A DNA stretch of 64,000 nucleotides from Geotrypetes seraphini. Lineage: Eukaryota > Chordata > Amphibia > Gymnophiona > Dermophiidae. Below, piece by piece: positions 22,691 through 35,900 of this stretch. Location of the stretch: contig NC_047096.1 in NCBI RefSeq assembly GCF_902459505.1, forward strand, positions 1,798,001 to 1,862,000, in the 5' to 3' direction. A program made the position numbers and the translations under genes. Within the stretch, counting starts at the first letter, position 1. Each line of letters starts with the position of its first letter. Under the pieces are notes generated by a model. It was not told where the DNA came from. It did no database searches and worked only from the letters and a program-made list of their open reading frames with translations.

Positions 22691-23340
22691 ATGGTCCATA
22701 CGCTACTGTAGATGGAGGTGGCACCTTTTTTTGGACTGATTGAAAACATCATGTTTAGGCAGGAATCGCTGTTTTCTCAGGGAAAGCCCTTTGTGAGCTT
22801 TTCCTGGTGATAAACACCTTGAACTTCCCCTCACTTCGGCAGACTGCACGATTAAGATCTCTGTGCCTGGAGCAGAATTTTGGACTGTGAGGTTCCAGCT
22901 CTTCTTTGTCATGGTATGAGGGATCAATACGACTCACGTTCTTCTCTTGTACATCAGATCACCATTTCTAGTTGCCCCCAAACTGCCAGAAACTGATCTG
23001 AGGAAATGCCCCGCCCAGACATTAAGGCAATTCCTCTGTCTTATCATTTCTCATCCTTCTGCTACATTTTCTAGAGTCTCCATGAAATGCAAAAAAATGT
23101 ACTTTTATTAATTAAAGAGATGCTGTCCAGAATCACTGGATCCGCTTTGAACTGTTGAAAAATGGGTTTCATTCTTCTGGGATGTTACTAAGAAGCAATG
23201 TCTGCATTACAAATCTAATTCTGAACGAGATTATGAACTTATAGTCAGGGTCATGTTTAGCTGCGAACGTCTGGCAGTGTTATAGAAATGATAAGAAGTA
23301 CCAAATTATTCTACAATTGTAGAATTCACTGTGATCCACT
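22690..23340. other. Intergenic stretch, nothing recognised
   Basis: Unique-looking sequence between genes A and B with no ORF, exon or repeat that I can identify. Confidence 0.4.
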
Positions 23341-23349
23341 TGTCATGCT

Positions 23350-23745
23350 AGGGATTAGAACGTAAGAATAGCCTTACTAGGTCTGACCAATGGTCCAGCA
23401 GCCCGTCTTTAAGGTGGTCAATTCAGTACCTGGCAAACATACTAGAGCTGAGATTGTGATGTCATAAAGCCTCATTCCACCAATGCCTACGAGCCAACTT
23501 TATCAGTGATGTCACAGTGGCTCAATTGTCCTAGATTTGGCTCACATAAAGATATCTTTACTGAGTTAGACCAATGGCCCATCTAGCCCAGTAGCCCGTC
23601 TTCATGGTGGCCAATCCAGATCACTAGTACCTGGCAAAATTCCAAGTGGTTGCAACATTCCATGCTACCGATCCAGGGAAAATCTCCAAACTAGAAAACC
23701 TGAGCAAATGTGTCCCTTTGAGAAACTCCTGTGGCATGCTAGGGA
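23350..23745 (-). repeat. Two CR1 3'-tail repeats in tandem
   Basis: Two partial copies beginning near AGAATAGCCTTACTAGGTCT and GATATCTTTACTGAGTTAGA, each with AGTAGCCCGTCTTCATGGTG-type words. They lie downstream of gene B's stop. Confidence 0.6.
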
Positions 23746-23805
23746 ACGCAGATGCAGACAATCAAAGAAATGAGTCGTCACTCCACAAATCAGTTCATTT
23801 GCTGT

Positions 23806-23811
23806 TTTAAT
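23806..23811 (-). terminator. Candidate ATTAAA poly(A) signal of gene B
   Basis: ATTAAA on the minus strand, about 190 bp after gene B's stop codon. No AATAAA is nearer, so the assignment is tentative. Confidence 0.3.
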
Positions 23812-23996
23812 TTTCAGTAAAATGGCATAAAATGTAACATTTCCTTAATTATGTAATTCTTGGTTATAACATTCATCAGAATTATAAGTGTGATTCACCA
23901 CTGGGACACTGAGTCACTTCCCAGTAACTATCTTTTAAAGCAGCTAAAAGGATTTGGGGATACAGTGAAACTATGGCATAATTGAGAGGCTGGCGC

Positions 23997-26900
23997 TCAG
24001 GACCAATTACAACATTTGCATGTGTCATTGAAGACCAGTTCTTTTGGACATGAAAAGCTAAAGGTCATAGCATGTGAACACATGTAATACTTGGAGGGGT
24101 CCGCTGGGTCTGCAAAGATGCCATCAGCTCTGTCCAGGCAAAAGTTATTCTGGAAGGAATGGCTGCTGGTTTTGACATGGTGGGTGGAAGGAGATGGCGT
24201 GGGGTCAATGTTATCAACTGTTATATCTCCTAAAGGAAAAATATTCAGTTAGTCAAGAATCAAGGGATGAGCTTCTGGCAAAATATTTTTGCTTAAACTG
24301 AGACTTTTACATGAGCAACACACACATATGAGTTCCAATGGCCACCTCTGTTCAGATCTCTACCTCAAGAACTCTCTGGAAAGATGAAACCCTGCTCTCA
24401 CCTGTTCATCTTACCTCATGAGCTTTAAGCAGCCTGGGCTAATTTTCAAATGAACCAGATCATAATATCAGACTTAGCTGCAGATAATAAACTCATTCTT
24501 TATCCACAACAATTTGTGGCTTATATGTTCAGGAAATGTAATCAGTCAACTGTTTGTGAAGCTGAGGAGTCCTCCCTGACCTAGTGGAGTAATAGTGAAA
24601 ATCAGTACTAGTTGGCTAAATTGTGGACTTTACCTGGGACACCTCCAGAGTCATCCGTTTTTTTTAGGGCGGTGGAGACTTAGATCCTTAGCTGTAGAAC
24701 TGCGAGAACATGACTAGGGGTTACTAGAACCATAACAACATAAGAATAGCCTTAATGGTCCATCAAGCCCAATAGCCCGTTTTCACAGTAGCCAATCCAG
24801 GTCCCTAGTACCTGGACAAAACCCAAAGAGTAGCAACATTCCATGCTACCTATCCAGGGCAAGCAGTGGCTTCCCCATGTCTTTCTCAAGACCAGACTAT
24901 GGTATGGACTTTTCCTCCAGGAACTTGTCCAAACCTTTCTTAAAGCCAGCTACGCTATCCGCTCTTACCACAACCTCTGGCAATGCATTCCACAGCTTAA
25001 CCATTCTCTGAGTGAAAAAATATTTCCTCCTATTGGTTTTAAAAGTATTTCCCTGTAACTTCATCGAGTGTCCCCTAGACTTTATAATTTTTGACCGAGT
25101 GAAAAATCGATTCACTTGTACCCGTTCTATTCCACTCAGGATTTTCTAGACTTCAATCCTATCTTCCCCTCAACCATCTCTTTTCCAAGCTTAAGAGCCC
25201 TAACCGTTTTAGTCTTTCCTCGTACGAGAGGAGTTCCATCCCCTTTACCATCTTGGACGCTCTTCTTTGAACCTTTTCTAGCACCACTATATCTTTCTTG
25301 AGATAAGGAGACAAGAATTGAACGCAATACTCCAAATGAGATCACACCATGGAGCGATACAGGAGCATTTTAACATTCTTAGTGTTGTTAACCATCTCTT
25401 TCTTAATAATTCCTAGCATCTTGTTTGTTTTTTTGACACCCCCGCTGCACATTGGGTGGAAGATTTCATCGTATTGTCAACGATGACACCTAGATCCTTT
25501 TCTTGGGCGCTAACCCCCAAGGTGGATCTGGTAACTGTGATTCAGGTTATTCTTCCCAATGTGCATCACTTTGCATTTGTCCACATTAAATTTTATCTGC
25601 CACTTTGACGTCTAGTCTTCCAATTTCCTCAGGTCTGCCTGCAATTTTTCACAATCTGCATTCTTTTTAGCAACTTTGGACAGTTTAGTATCATCTGCAA
25701 ATTTAATCACCTCACTCATCATTTCAATTTCCAGATCATTTATAAATAAGTTAAATAGAACCGGTCCCAGTACAGACCCCTGCGGCACTCCACTGTTTAC
25801 TCTTCTCCATTGAGAAAAATGACCATTTAACCCCTACTTTTGAAAGAGGAGTATAAATCATACGCTGGTGGAGTTTTTTTTATGACCAATGATGATTTGA
25901 GGGCTCAATTCTCCAGCTTTCCTAATCTCTGAAAACATTTCTTCATCTATCTGCTCATTTTATCCTGTGGGATGGTAGTATAACCCTACCTTTATATTTC
26001 TTCCCTTCACACATGGACTTTCTATCCATATGGATTCCACACTACTCTCTATGTCATGCAGAATGTGTATTTTATTTGATTCAATTCGCTTTTTAACATA
26101 TAGCATAACCCCCCTTCCAATTTGATCTACTCTATCCTTGCGATATAATTAGTACCCAGGTAATACAGTGTCCCATTGATTGTCCTCCTTCCACCAGGTC
26201 TCCGAAATGCCTATCATCATTCAGTGCTACATACTCTAACTCTCCTATTTTATTTTTTAGGCTTCTAGCATTTGTATACAGACACTTCAAATTGAAACCA
26301 TTTTGAACCCAGCTCTGGCAGCAGCAAGAGCAACTGGGCATCACTCCTACCTGACCTCAGTACACTCAGGAATTTTTCAAGGTTGGCCTGGGGGAGGGGG
26401 GTTCTTGGAAAGAGGAAGAGGCATCGTCAGGAAGGGGCAGCTTTCATTCAAAATGGCCGCCCCTTTAAGAATAGGCTTAGTGGCCCACTGTTCCTGGCAG
26501 CTTTTTGTTGGTTTAATTTTCCAAAGAATACTACCCTAGCAGTAAGCAAGCTGTGTTAGTCAATTTACATAATACCAAGGTGTTTTGCATTTCTTTACTA
26601 GGTATTCTGCAGTATCTTCAATTAACCTGCTTTAAAATAATATAATTGCACATTATTGCTCTTTCACGTGGATATGAAGGGGTAAATAACCCCCTTGAAT
26701 TAGCTAAATAGTTAGGGAGAATGATTACCCTGCAAAATCTAGTCAGACACTTCATACTCAGACAGATGCCACTGCAAATACCCCCCCCCCCCCCCCCCCC
26801 CCGTTTGCTACTCGGTTTTTCTCTCTTTCTGAAAGTAACCTCTGTTACCTGTTAATTTACCGAGAGCCAGTTGAGTTTTCAGAGTTCCTATAAGAGGATA

Positions 26901-29900
26901 TTTCCCCTGATTGCAGGCAGAGCCTGTAAAATCATCCAAATCAATGGCCCAAACCATGGCCCCTCCGAAGCCATTCTTCTTCAAATACTGCACCTGTGAA
27001 GCAGAGAAGAAAGATCAGGATGTGTTGCGATATTCATATGATAGTGCGAGTTTAAAGACCAGAAATATTCTCAGGATACACATGAGCCCAGTATGTGCAC
27101 ACACTTACCTGCATTTGGCCGAGGTGTTCAGAGGGTGGGCTGGGGTGTTTATGCATACACGTCTAGATGGTAACAGGTGTCACGGCAATATTATAAACAC
27201 CAAGGACATGTAATTAAGGTTCAAAGCAGAGTTCAGCATGCTGAAAACTTGGTAACTCATTCATGCAACACCCTGTAACACTTTTTTGTGCCTGTGATGG
27301 CACAAAATAAGTGCCTTTTTTCTGCCCCTCCCTGTTGGGGTGAACTCAAGGGCCGATGGCCTCATAAACCACACACTTGAGATGAGGACCAGCGCTCTGG
27401 AAGAAGTGAGCCATTGCATATTTCTATGTGTTCACCTTAAGTTTGATGCTTTCAATGTTCTCGTATCCCACCCACTGGTTCCTTTTCACAGAAAATGGCA
27501 CTTTCTGTTCCTCAATCCACGTGGTACTTGCATCTCTCAGGAAAGTGCAAATCTGTAGTAACGAAAGGAGGTGTATAAGGGCATGCCGCTCCCTGGGAAG
27601 GTGGTTCCCGCTGACGACTAGTTATAAAACCACGAACAAAGAAAAGGACTGCAGACAGGTGTACAAGATGCCGGCAAAATTTACGTACAAAGAAACCACT
27701 TCTAGCAATATGGGACCTGACACGGTCCATGTTTCGATCAACACTGTCTTCCTCAAAACAAATATGCCTGGTCTGTATTTGAAAAAAGCTAAGGCCAGAC
27801 CCTTTGCATAAAGACATTCAAAACCCAGATAGCCACCTATGAAAAGACAAGAGCTATCAATATTACATTAGGCCCTAGAATAGCAACATACCTACTGCTG
27901 GATCATTACAGATCCTTCACCTCCATCACACATGGACAGACCATTACTCAGTGGAGGATAAGGTATCTTTCTCCTTGGTCAGTTCTAGGGTTACCAGATT
28001 TCCCCGGACTTTGAATTTGTCGGGGTGGGTCTCTTCCCGAAGATACGTAGGCATAGAATTCCAAAGAGTTGGAGCAGTAACTGAAAAGATCAAATATATG
28101 GCCTAGTGAAGGGATTTTGAGGAGATGTTGATTACCGGATTTTATTTGTATACCGCAATACCCCATGAAGTTCAATGCGGTTAACAGGAATGAAGTAGAA
28201 GACCGTACATGAGAGGTGAGGGTACAAGTGCAAATAACGTAGGAGCGTGACAAGGTCAGTGTCAGATACAATCATGAAGCTGGGTTGGCAAATCAGTTTT
28301 GGGGGAGGCACTGGCTCCCCCTCCTCCGTAGTGATGCTTATGCTGGGCCTACCTTAGAAGCACTAGTGGTCTAGTTGCCTGGTTGGGCAGGAAAGATTCC
28401 TACTTGCTGCTATTCATGCTAGTTCCGTAACCAAAATGGCACCTGGAGCCTCCCAAAGCAGCCATTTTGAGATTGGAACCAGAATGGGCAGGAACTGACT
28501 GGGGATTGCTCCTGCCCCAAGACAACTAAACCATCAAGATCTCTAAGGTAAACCCAGAGAGGGGCCTACAGTTTTTTGGGGGAGAGGGAGCCAGTGGCTA
28601 TGGCAATAGTGGGCTTCAGCACCAAAGTCAAAACTGGAATTTAATTGGCCTCTAGTTGGGAGCTGACTTCTGCACTTACCGCCCTGATAATGCTCTTTAT
28701 TGCATGTTAAGACTGTTTTAATTTAATCCCTCCTCTTCAGGAAACATTACGTGCACAAGAAGTCCTGCGCAGTCCAGGCCCGTCTCCCTCCCTGCATAGC
28801 ATGCATTAAACATGTGCTAGCTCATAGGTCCACTAAGTTAGGCTCTGGGAACTATTGCAAGCAGCTCCAAGCCATGGTCTGACCCCTGGTGATGTCAGTA
28901 GAGGTCTCCAAAGCACTGGCCATGTAAAGGACCTAGCTCCAAACTTTTGACTGGTCATTTGCATGCCTTGAATAACAAAAGAGGAACAGACATAGCCCAC
29001 CAGCTCTGAGAGGTGAAACCCAGACCAAAGAAGAGAATATCGGAAGCTTTACATGTTATGACAGTGCACTAATTCACAAGTTAACTGCTTAACAGACGTT
29101 AATAAAAGAGCCCCAAATGTTTACCTCGTAGTAAGCCCAGAATCCAGCCTCTCGAGTGAATTGCCCAGGTAATGCAGGCCCGGCAGCTGCTGCTCCGACA
29201 GCAGAATCTGAAGAGGCCAGGATGAAGGATCTGCCGTATGTCGGGATTCCCATGATCAGCTTCTCAGCAGGGGCCCCTTTGGCTTTCCAATGGCTCATGG
29301 CGTAATCCTGTTAGAGCAGGGGCTGAACATTATTTCTAAAGCTGCAAATTATGCTTCCATACTTAAAAATGAGAAGAAATGTAAGACTGGATTCTCACCA
29401 CATTAAAGTATCTGGCTGGTCCGGTATCTTTCATTCCCTTGTACAGAGGACTGACATGTCCTGTGACAGATTCCCAAGCCCCATGCAAATCATAGGTCAT
29501 GACATTGATAAAATCCAGGACCCTGGAGAGCAGAGACAGAGAGTCTTTCAGACAGAAGCATTCAGCGTGCTGGAAGAGACGGGGTGCAGATACCTCGACC
29601 ACTACAGACACCCGCACCCGCTCCTTCCCCGCCCTCAAACCTCTGTAACATTTCAGGCGTGAGCAGTAACCCCTAACCTGCTGTCATACCAGCGTCGGAT
29701 CTTCCTCTGACGTCACTTCCTGGACCCTCGCCTAGGAAGTGACATCAGAGGATGAGCCGATGCCGCCATGACAGCAGGATGGGGGTTGCTACTCATGCCA
29801 GGAACATTACAGAGATACAGGGAAAGGGAAGCGGTGTGCGCACGGCAGGAGGGGCAGGGAAGGAGCATGTGGATGTGTGTGTGGGGGAGGGGAGCTACCT

Positions 29901-32900
29901 GCCCGGGCACCTCTCATCCTCGCTACACTTCGGGACAGTGATTGGCAGTTTGTAGCGTTCCTGGACTACTCACTGTGAAATTTTGGCTATTTCATAACCG
30001 GCATCGATGACGTCTTTTCCTGCAGCCACGGCAGCACTGAGGAGCAGCCGCTGTTGTCCCGTCTGCTCAGCTTCTTGCTGGAAGGATTTCATCAGGTCCT
30101 GGGCATACAAATTCGTAGCTGCATCTTCTAAATTTTCATGCAAACGTAATCCTTTTATGACGTCCCAGTTAACAGAAGCACTGAGGTCCCCTCTAAGAAT
30201 TCCCTAACTTACAATACAATACAATATAATTCTTAGAACCCGCTGTGATGGGGTGTATGTCCCGTCACATGAGAGAGTGCTTCTTTGAGGGAAACTCTCC
30301 CAAGGGTTTCTCACGGGATGGGGTTAAACAGAGTAGCCAGGTCAATCTAATTCCTAATGGGATGGTTCTAGTCATGATGGAGGACTAGGTGGGTGGTATT
30401 AGGAACAGGCCACCCCTATTTCCCCAGAGCGCTGCTTTCCCCAATAGCAGAGAAGACTGGATGAGCTGATTTGCATACAATTGAACTACAGAGAAAAGGG
30501 CTTATTTACAAAGAGAAAAGACTCTTATAAACACTTGAACTTTACTCCTGATAGGGAGCAGATAAGAACATAAGAACTGCCATCTCCGGATCAGACCCAT
30601 GGTCCATCGAGTCCGGCGATCCGCACACGCGGAGGCCCAGTCAGGTATACACCTGATGTAGTTGTTCCGCATGGACCCTTTTACCCATTAGGGGACATTT
30701 TAAGGGATCAAGAGGGTCCTCACCCTGAACTAAAAGGGGGTACCGGTTAATGGTCTCCCACCACAAAGGAATATAGTATGGAGTTTATGGGACAAGTACT
30801 CTTAGGTAACTTTTGAGGGAAGGAATGTTGGCTTCTGTCTAATTCTCAGTGGACCTACAACCTGATCTGAGTGACTTGTGTCCCAGTGGTATTTGGTAAT
30901 AGCTATAGGACACTCAGCCTACATCCTCAAGTAGGTGGTATCAGAGACTTTTACACCTGCATCATACCTCCTCGACTCAGTAAGAATAATGAGGATTGAC
31001 AAAAACTTGGAATGTGCCTGGCAAATCCAGAACTCAGATGGGGGCTGGTGACAAGTGTCCCAGGACTGGAGATGCTCACCCTACTTCCTCTCTTCTGGGG
31101 TGTGGCATTCACCATTCCCTCTAAGCTGGGCGGGAGGCAGTGTTTCAATACTGTATCATCACTAAGAACAGGTAGGGTCCCTGGAGTCCTGCAGAGTTTG
31201 CCTGTCTCTCACTATTGAAAATATGATAGCAAAATGGTGCCCTCCACTCTCAGGACTATAAGTGCAGGACTCCAACTCAACTTAGAGGGAACAGGGATTG
31301 GCATTCCTAACCTATTTTGCTTGTCTTCATAAGGGAGGAGCTCTGTCCCCTTCATCATTCTTCTCACCCTTCTTTAAACTTTTTCTAGTTCTGCTTTCTA
31401 GGGCCATCCCAAGGTTTGTGCAGGTGATGAAGCTACATAGGATGCAAGGGAAACATGCTGCAAGATGGCAGAAACCACTCCCCATTCGTGGTTATAGCAC
31501 AGTGGTGGGGGCGTATGGCACAAGTGGCCATGGCGCAGTGGGCAAGATTGCTGGGGGGTGTCGCCCAGAGCACCATTCTGACTTAGGCTGCTGCTGCCAC
31601 TGTGAAATGGGGGAGGGGGGGTGTCACACCATGTACTTACACAAAAGCATAATGATCTTCTCCAACTCTTCTCAGAAAATCCCTAACAGCTGTGGCACCC
31701 TGGGCTCTCATTAAGGCTTCAGCGCAGTTACTTCTCTGTGGCTTTAAATACCTGAACCAAGGCTGTGAACAGTGTTTTATCTTGCGGAGGACTTTCTCTG
31801 GACCCTGGATACTCCCAGTCTAGGTCCAGACCATCGAATCCATGTTTCCGCAGGAATCGCACCACTGAACTCATGAACATCTGGCGCGTGGCAGCAGAAG
31901 AGACCATTTGCGTAAACCTATCAATGGAAAGACATTTTCACAAAATTCAGAGGTGGTAACGATTACAGGAGATGATAGAAAAGCACGTAATGGTTAGGCG
32001 TGCACTCAACAGGATTCTATAACTAGCACACAATTATTAAAAACAAATCTATTTAACCGATTTGTAGCCCAAGACCCCTACCCTACCCTTGTCCCCTAGA
32101 TCTCCTTTCTCCTCCCTCCCGCTCACCTTACTCCTAACCCCTTATATTGTACCAGCTCCCCTACTTACATCTATTAATTGTATCTATTTTGCAGATTGTT
32201 CCCATTCACCGATTGTATTTGCTGACTGCACCCTTTCTCTGATTGTACCCATTCGCTGATTGTCCAGCTTTTCTTTATTGTAAACCGCCTCGAACTTCTA
32301 CGGCTTTGGCGGTATATAAGAAATAAATTATTATTATTATTATTCTTATTCATGCGTGGCTCCCACTTATGCATGTAACTTACAGAAGTAAAGTGCCCCA
32401 TTGAAAATGATGAATTGCAGGCTCACTGCCTGTGTAAAGTGCGCACTTAAACTGTGGCTCTTAGTTATAGAATTTGAAGGTCATCCAGACCAGCAGAGTG
32501 CGCTGCACTCTCTTTAAAGCAGCTGAACAAAGCCAGGAGAACTGGGTTTGAAGTCCTCAGAAGCAGATTCTTCACACTCTGAACTAAGTAAATTTGTGTG
32601 CCAGAAGGCTTTCTTTTTCATGCCATTATATTGTTTGGAATGAAATCCATTAGCACCCCATAGTTAAAGGACTCCTAAATAAATGAGATTCCCAGACAGG
32701 GGTTAGTTACTAGTCATAGTAAAACTTGCCACTTTATCCAGAAGTCACTAGCCTGCCTTACCTCAGTGCTATACAGTTAGACTTGTATTTTGTGCTGCTG
32801 CAGCTGGGAACACTATACTCTATGTGCTTGGCCAAAGCGAAGGGGGCAGACCCAGAGCCCGTTGTACCAGGATCAACCTGACTATCCCCCAGTATAACCC

Positions 32901-35900
32901 TCCCAGCCTTCCCATCTCTACGACTAGGGGTCAAGCATAAGCTGTGCTATTCAATTTGCACAATAGTTTTGCACGTTTGGCATTGCGTTTATTACTTGCC
33001 CTGCCCTAAAGAAACATGTAGCTAATGGGTGGGTGGGGGTGGGGTGGGGGGCTAAATCTGTAACCTGAGTATGTGCCTATTATGTCCATATTCATGCATA
33101 ACTTGCAAATACCCACTAAGCTTACACAGCGTGTGTCTGCAAGAGGATGCACACATGGGCGGAACTTACCCCCACATGAACTTATAGAATACTATAAGCT
33201 AAGCACATATCTGGGATGTGTAAGCATTGCTTTGCCCTGAGATTGTTAGCATGGAATGTCGCTACCCCTTGGGTTTTTGCCAGGTTCTTGTGACCTGCAT
33301 TGGCCACTGGGGCTAGATAATAATAACTTTATTCTTTTATACTGAAGGTACCTTTTAGGATAAGGCCCTCCTTTAGTAGTGCAGAGACTTGAGCCAGAGA
33401 CTGAAGAGATTTTAAAAAGGCTTTTATTAAACTAGCATATATGCTGGACTTCTGGGCAGAACTGGCTGCATAAACAGAAGACCCTGAGAATTTCAAACAC
33501 AAAGATTATATAGTGTCCTAACCAGTCCGAACCAGTTTGACCAGTTCTGACCAAAAGGTAGGAGCAAAGAGAAAAACAAAACCATAAATCCATCCTATAA
33601 TCTACACATCTTAGGCTAACTAGCATCTACATTCCTCTGCCTCCTGGCTGTACCAGGCACTAAGACAGATACATAGTACAGGCCTGCATGCATACGTGAT
33701 TTCTCAGAGCAGTAAAATGGAGTCACAACTTGTTCTTTGTACTGATTATGACCCACTGATCTAAAATAAAGCTTTCTTCATCTACACCGTGACCCAGCCA
33801 TGTCAGCTAGCTAGGGATCCTTCATTCCCAACTTTTCTTCTGTAGGCTAGCTGACTAACTGGGTTACGGGAGGTCAGGGCCATCTGTATCAGAGGTGGGG
33901 ACTGGGTGATAGGAGGAAAGGGCCAGGACTAGGGCGGTGGTACTTTAGTCAATCGTAGTCCTAATAGTACGGTTAAGGGTTTTCAATAAACATGGTAACA
34001 GGCAAGGAAGAACACAAAATATGACAGAGAATACCAGGAAAATTATGGTGAGGGCTTTAAAGAGTCCCGGTTTGGAGGCCCAATCAGTCAGTGAGTTGAG
34101 TCCAAACATATCATCATCAGCCCAAGTAGCAGGACCGTAGACAGCAATGATGCGCTCCGGGGGCCAAGTGTCTCCCCATTTACCAATTTCCAGGCTTCTT
34201 TCAGAACGGGCCCGTTGATCGAATACTGGGACAGCCAGATGTTCTCCTTCGGATAACGGGAGGAGGAAGAAGGCTGGTTTGATAGTGCCCAGAACACAAG
34301 TGCCAGTCCAATTTGAGGGTAGAGTGGGGTATGCCGTTTTCCCACAGATCCAGTAGTATCCTTCCGGTGCAGCCCAAGGGGCAGAAGCAGGCAGGTGGAG
34401 GTAGACATTTAATGTGGTAGCATTGCCAGTAGTATTCCATCGTCTGGGTATTTCTAACTTAGGATCTCCGGTCCAATAAGTCCATCCGGGCTGAGAGGTA
34501 CTGTTTTTAGTCCATAAGGATTGGCACTGCAGGTGTCCAACACGAGTGGTAAAGGATGGTCCGAGACGCTGTATGCAGTGTTTTGCCAGAATGGAGTTTT
34601 TCAGGGGCCAGCTGGGTGCCCCCGCAGACATAACAGTTTGTCAGATTTAAGGTGGCTCCTATGGTTTCAGCGAACTGTATGAAAAGGTTGCGGGTGGTGG
34701 CAGAGGGCACAAAGTCTTGTTGGTCAAGTTTCATATGTTCATAAAAGTCTGGAAACACAATGCTGTGTTGTTCAGGAATTCGGTGTCTCTCAACGAGTTT
34801 GATGTGTAAGACAGTACCAGGGTCTGTGCCCTTACCATATATCTGTAGGCCCACAAGATAGCGAGCTTTCCGGAGGCTATCATCGAGGTTCCATTTAAAC
34901 GGCTGTAGGATAGTGAAGTTAAGTGGGTTACAGTTCTGGAGGCCACAGTCAGAGGTAGTCACCCATTTTGGATAATATGGCTCGGGTGGTAGGCAGTCGG
35001 GTCATACCCCAAGTAGCCCAGGATACACATCTCCAGTAGTTACAGTAGTAGTGTTCGGAAGAACCTTCACAGTGGGACGGCTTCTGTCCCGCCAGGCACA
35101 TGTATTTATCGTTGTGCATATATTCCCTCCTCTATGCTAGGGCACCACAACGTCCAAGGAAGGTGGGGTTCTTGTCCATGGCATGGCAAGCATGACTAGA
35201 GGACTGAGGCCGGGACATGGGGATTAGTGACCAGGGTTTGTTGAATCAGGGGGCCCTGATCCCAGACTGACCTGACCTCTATCCAAGTATCCCTATTAGT
35301 TGCTTTGGGGTCGAAACAGATCTGTGAATCTCCATTATTACATATAGAATATTCAACCTTGTTATATATATATACAGGGGTCACTAGTTGACCCTTACAC
35401 TCATAATTAGTTTGAAATCTAATAACATTTTCCGTTTTGCCCCCATTGTCCACTAGTGCCACACAAGGGGCACACCCAGGCGTGGGAGGGGTAGGGGACA
35501 TGGACAATGTTGGCAAGACGTAAATCACAAGCAGTAAATATACACAACAGAGTTCATATTAAATATCTTGACAGATCTCTGGATCAGACATGCGTGATTA
35601 CTCTTCCAGAGTGTGGGGCAGCCGTGTGATTTTCAGTTGAAGGTCAGTAGGCCCTTTTTCACAAATATACTCAGCAGCGGGCTTCACACGGCTGTAGTGA
35701 ATCCAAGACTCGTGGCGGGACAATTTGACAGCTGTGGGAGAAGCAAGTAAGACAGTGAAAGGCCCTGTCCAAAGGGGTTTCAGCGGTTCAAATGGGGACA
35801 ACTGATTGCGTTTACCTGGGGTACAGCGGATGCAAAATAGAACAGAAGGAATCAGTTTGGGCCATGGCAGGCGGCTTTCCTCTGCCGCTTTTCCGAGGAG

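Noticed and set aside
34088-34440. Additional minus-strand ORFs within the env region
   Set aside because: They are out-of-frame shadows of the env region.
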